DNA of 7,103 nucleotides, from NCBI GenBank assembly GCA_027011835.1, contig JALUZN010000338.1:1-7103 (forward strand). Direction: 5' to 3'. The translations under genes and the position numbers were made by a program. Source of the DNA: Draconibacterium sp. GTDB taxonomy: Bacteria; Bacteroidota; Bacteroidia; Bacteroidales; Prolixibacteraceae. Below, piece by piece: positions 1 through 5,863 of this stretch; positions within the stretch are counted from its first letter, which is position 1, and every line of letters starts with the position of its first letter. The notes beneath the pieces were generated by a model that was given only the letters and a program-made list of their open reading frames with translations, searched no databases and was not told the origin of the DNA.

Positions 1-162
1 ATCTTGACGAATTTTGTTATAAATTTAATCGAAGATATCACGGAGAAGCATTGTTCAACCGGCTTTTAGTGGCATGCGTGAGTTATAAAAACGAGTTTGG
101 GTATAAATACGGATAATCATATATTTTAATTACCCCATCAACCCGAAAGTTGAATTGAGCCC
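1..162 (+). mobile_element. Right-hand end of an IS1595-family (ISXO2-like) insertion sequence, cut by the window edge
   Basis: This stretch holds the 3' end of a transposase gene (3-116) and about 46 bp of following non-coding DNA. Reading inward from about 162 on the minus strand, the sequence begins GGGCTCAATTCAAC, which is a plausible terminal inverted repeat for this IS family. It contains a small palindrome (TCAAC 138-142, GTTGA 149-153). The outer boundary is tentative because the left end of the element and any target duplication lie outside the window. The element points toward the minus-strand cluster, and the hairpin at 179-213 separates the two. Confidence 0.55.
3..116 (+). CDS. 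IS1595-family transposase, C-terminal fragment (5' part outside window)
   Basis: Frame 3 is open from the window edge to a TAA at 114-116 and encodes 37 residues. They begin LDEFCYKFNRR, continue through an ALFNRLL segment and end in GYKYG. The split codon at the edge (xAT) is compatible with a preceding Tyr. The pattern (Y)LDEF-x-Y-x-FNRR followed about seven residues later by LFxRLL is the characteristic C-terminal signature of the DDE transposases of the IS1595/ISXO2 group, recalled from family knowledge. The catalytic DDE core would lie left of the window, so whether the gene is intact cannot be judged. The transposase cuts and joins DNA at the ends of its own element. It has no functional link to the neighbouring metabolic genes. 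The stop codon appears natural rather than a truncation. Confidence 0.75.
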   Translation, partial: LDEFCYKFNRRYHGEALFNRLLVACVSYKNEFGYKYG

Positions 163-178
163 AAGCTTTAACGGCTAA

Positions 179-213
179 AAAAAGGATAGTATTGATGCAA
201 TACTATCCTTTTT
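179..213 (-). terminator. Symmetric intrinsic terminator after hexokinase, probably bidirectional
   Basis: AAAAAGGATAGTATTG (179-194) and CAATACTATCCTTTTT (198-213) pair perfectly over 16 bp around a 3-nt loop. Read on the minus strand, the hairpin starts 23 nt after the hexokinase stop and ends in a run of seven U (177-183). Read on the plus strand it also ends in five U, so it could stop transcripts coming out of the IS element as well. This is the only strong terminator in the window and marks the end of the minus-strand cluster. Confidence 0.9.
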
Positions 214-235
214 GGTTTGCAGTGGAAATACCAGA

Positions 236-1513
236 TTAATTTACAATGGCAGCAATAGCCGCTCCAATTAAGCTCGAATTTTCAACTTCCACAATCTCGT
301 AATAACGTTTATTCTCTCCCGAGAGGAAATCATCTAAATATGTTTCGAACATCTTTCTGAAGTTATGCAATTTATAGAAAGTTGTTCCTTCAATGGTCAT
401 TAAAACCGGTTTTTCGGCTGTTTTTGCTTTGCCGGTTTTTAAAATTACCGCTGCCAAATTAACTGCTACCAGTTTTGCTGCGCGTTCAATTAAACCGTTA
501 ATTATTCCGGCAGCAGTTGCTTTATCCTCATCAGTTTGAAGTGCTGAATTCAGCAAATTACTATCTAGTTCAATTCCCTGAACAAATTTATTAACCACCT
601 CGGTTGTTAGTTCGTTTAACGCTTTAATTTTTGCAGCATCAGAAAATAGTCCTTCGTCGGCAGCAGTTTTTAGCGCCGTTAAACATAGTCCTCCAAAATA
701 GCCGCCGGCAAACATTTTTTCGAATGAATAGCGCCCCGGATTCTTTGTAGAATTATCGAAAGCGATATCGATATCGGAAGAAGTTACTCCACCAAAATTC
801 CCCGATTCGATATTTATAATCATACTGCCATTCAAATCGAGACCATCGGTTTTTGTAATGTTTTTGTTTGCCTCAATGTAAGCCGCATTTGTTCCAGTTC
901 CTAAAATAAATCCGATGTACGTGTCGTAGGTTTTACCTGCTGTTGCAGCTTTCCCTGCCAGAAGTGTCGAAACAGTATCATTCATTAAAACCAACTGTTT
1001 ATCAGGTGTTCCCATTGCTTTTAACAGTTGCTCGCCAATAATTTCACCAATTACTTCGGGGGCTTTTACCTCTTTACTCCACTCCACCAGTTTTCCGTCT
1101 TTGTTGGGCAATATTTCGGCGGCATACGAAAAACAGAAGCCAATTTTATCAGAAACCTCTTTAAAATCGGTCATATAACCTGCCAGTGTATCGAAAAACT
1201 CCTTCTTCGAAAGCTCGGTTTCTACTGCTGGCATTTTGTCGTACCGAATATTTTCAGTCTTTAATTTCAGTTCATCATCGAAATAGACTTTAGCAATACG
1301 CAAATTTGTTCCTCCGGCATCGATAGCCACTACCGGCTGATTTGCAACGATCTCGCCTTCAGCTTCAATGTATGTTGGCAACATCAACAGCGGACTCTCT
1401 TTTCCGGCAAGTCCATCTTCCATTTCAATAATAAACAAGTCAACTAACTTTTTAATGTCTAAATTTGAAGCACTTATATTATGTGCTTCAAGAAACTGTT
1501 TTGCTTTATCCAT
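236..1513 (-). CDS. Hexokinase of the eukaryotic-type (non-ROK) family
   Basis: This 425-residue cytoplasmic enzyme should phosphorylate hexoses with ATP to give hexose 6-phosphate. The actin-fold ATPase landmarks appear in the expected order. Phosphate-1 loop DAGGTNLR is at 65-72. The sugar-binding stretch GFCFSY (125-130) corresponds to GFTFSFP of yeast and mammalian hexokinases, with a Trp-Ser-Lys at 145-147. MNDT (177-180) carries the probable catalytic base Asp179. Phosphate-2 loop GTGTN is at 205-209, and INIESGNFGG (233-242) matches the INxEWGxFG substrate segment. Length is close to a single hexokinase domain (about 450) and differs from the roughly 300-residue bacterial ROK or Glk kinases. 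The ATG at 1511-1513 is preceded by A-rich sequence without a clear Shine-Dalgarno site, usual for Bacteroidota. It follows the URO-D-like gene by 36 nt and is the last gene before the terminator. Sugar preference (glucose, mannose, fructose) cannot be read from sequence. Confidence 0.93.
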   Translation of the reverse strand: MDKAKQFLEAHNISASNLDIKKLVDLFIIEMEDGLAGKESPLLMLPTYIEAEGEIVANQPVVAIDAGGTNLRIAKVYFDDELKLKTENIRYDKMPAVETELSKKEFFDTLAGYMTDFKEVSDKIGFCFSYAAEILPNKDGKLVEWSKEVKAPEVIGEIIGEQLLKAMGTPDKQLVLMNDTVSTLLAGKAATAGKTYDTYIGFILGTGTNAAYIEANKNITKTDGLDLNGSMIINIESGNFGGVTSSDIDIAFDNSTKNPGRYSFEKMFAGGYFGGLCLTALKTAADEGLFSDAAKIKALNELTTEVVNKFVQGIELDSNLLNSALQTDEDKATAAGIINGLIERAAKLVAVNLAAVILKTGKAKTAEKPVLMTIEGTTFYKLHNFRKMFETYLDDFLSGENKRYYEIVEVENSSLIGAAIAAIVN

Positions 1514-1537
1514 ATTTTTTATTCAATTATTTTTTCC

Positions 1538-1545
1538 CAAAAATA
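1538..1545 (-). promoter_or_regulatory. Candidate Bacteroidota -7 promoter box for hexokinase
   Basis: TATTTTTG on the minus strand matches the TAnnTTTG consensus exactly and sits in the 36-nt gap before the hexokinase start. No convincing -33 TTG element is found at the usual distance upstream, and the region is very A/T-rich, so a chance match is quite possible. If real, hexokinase could be expressed separately from the URO-D-like gene. Confidence 0.3.
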
Positions 1546-1549
1546 GAAT

Positions 1550-2809
1550 TTATTTTCCGTTAAACTCTTTTATTGCGTCGAGCATTGCAATAAAATTTTC
1601 GACAGGAACACCGGCCTGCACATTATGAACCGAGTTAAAAACAAATCCACCGTTTTTCATAAAAATATCGCACGTTTTTAAAACCTGCTCGCGCACCTCT
1701 TCCGGTTTTCCAAACGGAAGAACCTGTTGCGTATCGACTCCACCACCCCAAAAAACAAGATTGTCGCCATATTTTCTTTTGAGTTTGGCGGGGTCCATTC
1801 CTGCAGCACTTATTTGTACCGGGTTAATAATGTCGAATCCGGCTTGAATAAACCCGTCCATAAAAGACTCGACAGCTCCGCACGAATGTTTAAATGTTTT
1901 CCATTCGGTATTTTGGTGAACCCAGTCGTTTATCTCTCTGTAATAAGGGAGCCACATATCGTTAAATTGCTCGGGTGCACAAAAGGTTGAATCTTGCGTT
2001 CCAAAGTCGGTTCCGCAAACAAACACTGCATCTACCTTATTTCCAACCACTTCAAAAATACGCCTCATATTTTCTTTTGCAATTTCAACCTGATGAGCAA
2101 AAATATCTTTAATATAATTGGGGCGCATAATTGTGCTCATATACCATTCGGTAACATCGCGAATTCCTTTTGGTGCTTTCAAATTTAAGCCGGGAACAAG
2201 TGCAATATCGCCAAGTGCCGTACCTCCAAAACCTGCAACAACAGCTTTTCCTGTCTCGTATTTTTTATCGACTTCAACACGCCAGTGTTCCAAATCTTCG
2301 TCCGATATTAAACTAAACTCCTCCAGATTATCTTCAACATTTAACTCCTCTTCAACAATGGGTTCCTGCCTGTTTAGTGCGTCGAAGAAATAACTTGCTT
2401 TTGGCATTTTTGCACAAGGGGCAACCGATGTATCACCCTTCGGAAACATAAGAATGTCGCCATGATTGTCGATTTTTGTATTAAAATTTACCGGCACTTC
2501 AACGCGCTGTCCCCACGGTGTTTCCCACTCTTTATACGGAGCCTGATTAAAAAACCCGAACATATTTTCTCGTCCCCATGCACCAATTACATCAATGCCA
2601 ATTGCATCGATAAGCTCATCATCAACCTCGCCAAGCATTTGATAGGGTTCTAAAACCTTAACCGGACGTTCTTCCAGTCCGAAATGCCGGCGTAGTTTTT
2701 CAATGGTTTTTACATGAATACCTGTTACCGGCGTGGCACCAAAATCGACAACCACACGGTCGGGCTGGTTGTGATTTATTGTTTTTTTAAACTGCTCTTT
2801 TGAAGTCAT
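1550..2809 (-). CDS. Uroporphyrinogen decarboxylase (URO-D) superfamily protein, methyltransferase-like, not HemE
   Basis: This 419-residue soluble protein belongs to the URO-D/MtaA-CmuA TIM-barrel superfamily, whose members include heme-pathway decarboxylases and zinc-dependent corrinoid methyltransferases. The N-terminal MTSKEQFKKTINHNQPDRV is the usual opening of the methyltransferase-like branch. The HemE substrate-binding motif (RQAGR-like) is absent, so a role in heme synthesis is unlikely. HSCGAV at 308-313 supplies the His308-x-Cys310 pair that binds zinc in MtaA-type methyltransferases. The distant Cys that completes that site in MtaA is not evident: the equivalent C-terminal stretch reads FNSVHNVQAGVP (391-402), with His395 as a possible substitute. 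DIINPVQ (326-332), GGGVDTQQVLP (355-365) and VPVENF (401-406) are further family landmarks. No corrinoid-protein gene is in view. Proteins of this branch often accompany sugar or methyl-group catabolic genes, but the reaction here is unknown. The ATG at 2807-2809 gives the family's normal start. Confidence 0.85.
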   Translation of the reverse strand: MTSKEQFKKTINHNQPDRVVVDFGATPVTGIHVKTIEKLRRHFGLEERPVKVLEPYQMLGEVDDELIDAIGIDVIGAWGRENMFGFFNQAPYKEWETPWGQRVEVPVNFNTKIDNHGDILMFPKGDTSVAPCAKMPKASYFFDALNRQEPIVEEELNVEDNLEEFSLISDEDLEHWRVEVDKKYETGKAVVAGFGGTALGDIALVPGLNLKAPKGIRDVTEWYMSTIMRPNYIKDIFAHQVEIAKENMRRIFEVVGNKVDAVFVCGTDFGTQDSTFCAPEQFNDMWLPYYREINDWVHQNTEWKTFKHSCGAVESFMDGFIQAGFDIINPVQISAAGMDPAKLKRKYGDNLVFWGGGVDTQQVLPFGKPEEVREQVLKTCDIFMKNGGFVFNSVHNVQAGVPVENFIAMLDAIKEFNGK

Positions 2810-2850
2810 TTTCTACAATTTAGCTATTCGTTAACCAAAATTACCCTTTA

Positions 2851-2858
2851 CAAATATA
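2851..2858 (-). promoter_or_regulatory. Candidate Bacteroidota -7 promoter box for the URO-D-like gene
   Basis: TATATTTG on the minus strand is an exact match to TAnnTTTG and lies 42 nt upstream of the ATG, in the 74-nt gap after the PH-domain genes. Transcription would begin near 2845, giving a leader of about 36 nt. The -33 element is poor: only a TTT near 2881-2883, overlapping the end of the previous gene. Position in one of the two largest gaps of the cluster supports it moderately. It would make the URO-D-like and hexokinase genes a separate transcription unit from the PH-domain pair. Confidence 0.45.
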
Positions 2859-2883
2859 CGCAAACACTTTAACTTGCCGGAAA

Positions 2884-4368
2884 TTACATCCACCGTTTCT
2901 CCGAGGTTTCGGCATGATAAATTAAGTAATTATAAATCTGTTTTGCCATCAATTCATCGATATACGGAATTGTGATTGTTCCTGCCGCATTCATAAGTTT
3001 TAAACTTGCAAGGGCTCTTCGTTTCTGAAAAACCGACTGCTTAAATTCAACCGACTGAATTTTAAACAACCTCATCTGTTTCCATTTATGCGAAATGGCT
3101 CCCTGCGACACACGAATTTGTTCGTTGTTTATTCTGAAATATCTCTTTTTCAGAATTAAAAAACTATAGCCGGCAGAAGCTAAAATCCAACCTGCTGCAG
3201 CTACCCAAAAAACCCATATATCATAAAAGAAAGGCACGGCTACAATTGCCGGAATCCATCCCGAAAGAATCCATAAACGCCTAAAATAGAAGTTGTTGGA
3301 ATATACTTTTGGTTCGTTTACAAGCACTTCTTCGCCAAACAAATCGGCTCTTAACAGTTTAAGATGCCCGGATAAACAGCCCGGCGCATCGACCAATTGC
3401 GATTTTTTTGTTTGCTTACTTACTGCCTGTTTAAAAACCAGATGATAAATTCCGAATATCTTTTTTAACGGGCCGGTTTCCCAGTCTAACTGCTGAACTT
3501 TACTGTGCGAAATAATTACCTTTCGTTTGTTAATCAACCCCGATTCAATGCGGTACGTTTCATTCTTTTTTATCAGTTTAAAATCGAAATATTTAAACAA
3601 CGTTCTGAAAAGTGAAAACAGAACCGATGCCACAAGGAAAAACAAAATAAATACAACAACAATTGTCCATCCCGAATTTGCCATATAATCAACAACTTCG
3701 TTTGAATATTCCTCGGCTTTGTTTTTAAACAAATCGGCAATATTCTGATAAATTTGGTTGCCAAACACTAAAATTATCAGCCCTGTACGCAAGTGGTTCT
3801 CACTAATTCCAATCCGGAGTAAATCGGAAGGCGAAAGCTTTAGAATTACTTTTTCATGCTCTTCGGGCAGGACTGCCTTTTCTTCCTGTTCGGCAGTTGC
3901 TTTGGGTTTTTGCAGCTGCAAAACATTTTGAAGTTCAATGGCAAACAGTTTATCGAGTGCATGAATTTTCAGCTCTTTCCCCACCGAACCTGCTGTATCT
4001 ATTTCGAGCGAAACCACATTCAATAGTTGCTGAAACAGGTTCTGTTTTGTGTTTACACTCTGAATACGGTCGAGTGGAATGGATAGAATTTTTTTACGTA
4101 AATATCCTTTCTTTAAAATAAACTCATCGTTTTTCAAATAAAAAAAGAAGTTAAGGTAGTAGAGAATTGAATGTGCAACAAGCAAAACAAAAATAACCAC
4201 ACCCGAAAGAATCATAATCATTTCGTTCTCACGAATCTTTTCGTTTAAAAGGAGAGCCAACAGCAAAGGCCAAAATATTTTAACCGATTTTCGGATGCCC
4301 TGTACAAAAATAAGAGCCATCCCTTTTATCGACTGCCGTGTGGGTTTTGAGAGGTCGGTTTTACTCAT
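2884..4368 (-). CDS. Large PH-domain (bPH2/DUF304) membrane protein, YdbT-like
   Basis: This 494-residue inner-membrane protein has three bacterial PH-like (bPH2, formerly DUF304) domains between pairs of membrane segments. Hydrophobic segments are seen at about 31-42, 50-71, 233-255, 365-382 and 385-405. The PH-like units lie at roughly 73-150 (PLDRIQSV at 98-105), 260-345 (HSKVQQLDW at 288-296) and 405-485 (LFKIQSVEF at 434-442). Each has the family's 'R/K-IQ-x-V/L' core, and the first and third are followed by a short Leu- and Ala/Gly-containing strand. This domain order and length match the B. subtilis YdbT family, which works with the small partner YdbS and is linked there to bacteriocin (amylocyclicin) resistance. 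Its start overlaps the upstream partner's stop by 8 nt (4361-4368), indicating translational coupling. A charged linker at about 155-175 is Glu/Lys-rich. The molecular function of the family is not settled; an envelope-protective role is inferred from homology only. Confidence 0.85.
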   Translation of the reverse strand: MSKTDLSKPTRQSIKGMALIFVQGIRKSVKIFWPLLLALLLNEKIRENEMIMILSGVVIFVLLVAHSILYYLNFFFYLKNDEFILKKGYLRKKILSIPLDRIQSVNTKQNLFQQLLNVVSLEIDTAGSVGKELKIHALDKLFAIELQNVLQLQKPKATAEQEEKAVLPEEHEKVILKLSPSDLLRIGISENHLRTGLIILVFGNQIYQNIADLFKNKAEEYSNEVVDYMANSGWTIVVVFILFFLVASVLFSLFRTLFKYFDFKLIKKNETYRIESGLINKRKVIISHSKVQQLDWETGPLKKIFGIYHLVFKQAVSKQTKKSQLVDAPGCLSGHLKLLRADLFGEEVLVNEPKVYSNNFYFRRLWILSGWIPAIVAVPFFYDIWVFWVAAAGWILASAGYSFLILKKRYFRINNEQIRVSQGAISHKWKQMRLFKIQSVEFKQSVFQKRRALASLKLMNAAGTITIPYIDELMAKQIYNYLIYHAETSEKRWM

Positions 4369-4882
4369 GCCGGCTAATTTTTTCTGACAAGAAATCTTTT
4401 AATTTTCCGGCTGTTTCTTTTGGAAGTCCGGGAATAGACAAGTCGCTGGCACTGCCCCCGGCTGTATATATTTTAAGCGACGAGAGTTTAAAAATTTTGG
4501 CAAGAATTCCCTGGCTTACTTCAACATGCTGAATGCGGTTAAACGGCACCGATGTAGATGTAAAGAAAATGAGTCCGCGTTGAAAAGAGATATCGTTTTC
4601 GCGTATTAAATATCCTTTTTTGGGGAAACCAAAATAGATAATAAGGGCTGAATAGATAAGCAGAAGTGCAACAACCGAAAAAACACTACCCACAATTAAA
4701 ATGGGCAAATCTTCTTCCGTCAAAATAAAAAACAGTACCGCGCCGGCAATAACAAGTAGCAAAACAAATACAAACCTGATATATAGAATTGTTTTATATT
4801 TTTTATCGAGCAGATTAAAAGAATCTTTATTAATATCGGGGATATTGTCGGGGGTAATAATTAAATTCGAAAAGTTTTCCAT
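4361..4882 (-). CDS. Small PH-domain (bPH2/DUF304) membrane protein, YdbS-like
   Basis: This 173-residue protein has two membrane segments (about 31-54 and 60-84) followed by a single cytoplasmic bPH2 domain (about 87-165). The signature stretch SVPFNRIQHVEVSQG (111-125) is the first-PH-domain consensus of the YdbS/YdbT group, and LKIYTAGG (136-143) forms the following strand. The length is typical of YdbS. It has an N-terminal extension of about 30 polar residues before the first membrane helix. The gene starts 27 nt after the short-chain dehydrogenase stop and ends inside the YdbT-like start. The two PH proteins are therefore very probably made together and act as a membrane complex. No enzyme motif is present. 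Family membership is clear; the cellular role is inferred from B. subtilis. Confidence 0.85.
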   Translation of the reverse strand: MENFSNLIITPDNIPDINKDSFNLLDKKYKTILYIRFVFVLLLVIAGAVLFFILTEEDLPILIVGSVFSVVALLLIYSALIIYFGFPKKGYLIRENDISFQRGLIFFTSTSVPFNRIQHVEVSQGILAKIFKLSSLKIYTAGGSASDLSIPGLPKETAGKLKDFLSEKISRHE

Positions 4883-4909
4883 AATTTAAATTGTTTCTTT
4901 TAGGTCGAT

Positions 4910-5680
4910 TTACAACCGCTGCACTCCCATTCCGCCATCCACCAAAACAACCTGCCCGGTAGAATACGGCAACATTTGTGTTGCCATGGCAGCTGCCACT
5001 TTCCCCACATCGCCGGGCATGCCCCAACGTTGCTGAATGGTTAACCCTTCAGCAAATAAACGGTCGTATTTTTCGGTTACTCCGGCAGTCATATCGGTTT
5101 TTATTATTCCCGGTTGAATTTCATAAACCGGAATATTGAACTCGCCCAAACGTGCTGCCCACAGTTTTGTCGCCATGGCAATTCCAGCTTTCGAAATACA
5201 ATATTCTCCGCGATTGACCGATGCTACAGTTGCCGAAACCGACGAAACATTAATAATACATCCCCAAAACTCTGCCGATTTCTTTTTCATTTCAACCATA
5301 TGATTTGCAAAAAGCTGCGTAAGAAAATAGGGCCCTTTTAAATTAATATTCAGCGTATAATCGAAACTCTCTTCGGTGGCTTCCAGAATATCTTTTCGCT
5401 CTTTTGGTGCCACTCCTGCATTATTTACCAATACATTTAACCGGCTGAATTCCGACAGTACCGTTTTATAAATCTGTTCGCGGTCGCTCTTTTGCGAAAT
5501 ATCGCCCTGAACATAAATAACTTTAACCCCAAAACTTTTTAATTCGGATAGAATCTGATGAACCGACTCTTCGTTTCGAACTCCGTTAATTGCAAGATTA
5601 AACCCTGCTTTTGCCAGCTCCTTTGCAATTCCAAATCCTATTCCGCGCGAGCCTCCTGTTATTAATGCTGTTTGTTTCAT
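4910..5680 (-). CDS. Short-chain dehydrogenase/reductase, FabG-like (often annotated 3-ketoacyl-ACP reductase)
   Basis: This 256-residue classical SDR is a cytoplasmic NAD(P)(H)-dependent oxidoreductase. Cofactor loop TGGSRGIG is at 8-15, Asp60 in GDIS probably contacts the adenine, and NNAG is at 86-89. The catalytic tetrad reads Asn113 (NINLKG), Ser147, Tyr160 and Lys164 (YCISK). Arg35 after the second strand favours NADP(H). The C-terminal VDGGMGVQRL closes the fold. Although such proteins are labelled FabG, the housekeeping fabG normally sits with acpP, fabD or fabF. Here the neighbours are a Gfo/Idh/MocA dehydrogenase upstream and a hexokinase further down, so a sugar, polyol or sugar-acid substrate is more likely than acyl-ACP. 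The region Gly191-Thr195 (GIIKT) with a following mobile loop is the substrate lid. The ATG at 5678-5680 is directly preceded by an A/T-rich leader and the heptamer array. Confidence 0.88.
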   Translation of the reverse strand: MKQTALITGGSRGIGFGIAKELAKAGFNLAINGVRNEESVHQILSELKSFGVKVIYVQGDISQKSDREQIYKTVLSEFSRLNVLVNNAGVAPKERKDILEATEESFDYTLNINLKGPYFLTQLFANHMVEMKKKSAEFWGCIINVSSVSATVASVNRGEYCISKAGIAMATKLWAARLGEFNIPVYEIQPGIIKTDMTAGVTEKYDRLFAEGLTIQQRWGMPGDVGKVAAAMATQMLPYSTGQVVLVDGGMGVQRL

Positions 5681-5687
5681 ATTTTAA

Positions 5688-5771
5688 AATTTAGAATCAA
5701 GATACTAGAACCTAGAGCCAGCAACCAGAAACTAGCAACCAGTAACCAGCAACTAGCAACCAGCAACCAGG
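5688..5771. repeat. Heptanucleotide tandem array, consensus AACCAGC, twelve in-register units
   Basis: On the plus strand the sequence divides without a single insertion or deletion into twelve 7-bp units. Those from 5716 to 5771 are close to AACCAGC (variants AACTAGC, AACCAGT, AACCAGA, AACCAGG and AGCCAGC). The four nearest the SDR start (5688-5715: AATTTAG, AATCAAG, ATACTAG, AACCTAG) are more diverged but keep the A-rich start and terminal AG. In the minus-strand transcript the unit reads GCTGGTT and would form a G/U-rich leader ending 7 nt before the SDR start codon. It has no ATG, contains stops and is not coding. Short heptamer arrays of this kind are described in cyanobacteria (STRR) and I recall similar ones in Bacteroidota, but their function is not established. 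Confidence 0.9.
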
Positions 5772-5863
5772 ATTCGTGCTTTAACTCAATCTTGCTTCTG
5801 TGTATGAAATCTTTTATCGATGAATGTTTTTAAAATGCGCTAAATGTATTTTGAAGATTCTTA

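Noticed and set aside
1028..1264. Plus-strand open frames opposite the minus-strand genes (for example 1028-1264, 1368-1628, 2118-2393)
   Set aside because: They lie wholly or almost wholly antisense to clearly recognised proteins, lack any family motif and have shadow-frame composition.
1550..2809. hemE, heme-pathway uroporphyrinogen decarboxylase
   Set aside because: The N-terminal substrate motif of HemE is missing, and the protein has the HxC motif and length of the methyltransferase-like branch.
4910..5680. Housekeeping fabG of fatty-acid synthesis
   Set aside because: None of the fatty-acid synthesis neighbours are present and the context is sugar-type dehydrogenase and kinase genes, so only a FabG-like label is justified.
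5688..5771. CRISPR array
   Set aside because: The units are 7 bp with no spacers and no cas genes nearby; it is a simple tandem repeat.
5841..5848. TACATTTA on the minus strand as a -7 promoter box for the SDR gene
   Set aside because: It misses the final G of TAnnTTTG, has no TTG element at a suitable distance, and would give a leader of about 160 nt.
5831..5850. Possible hairpin (AAAATGC / GTATTTT) as a terminator after the Gfo/Idh/MocA gene
   Set aside because: The stem is only 7 bp with a G-T pair, nearly all A/T, and is not followed by a U-run on the minus strand.
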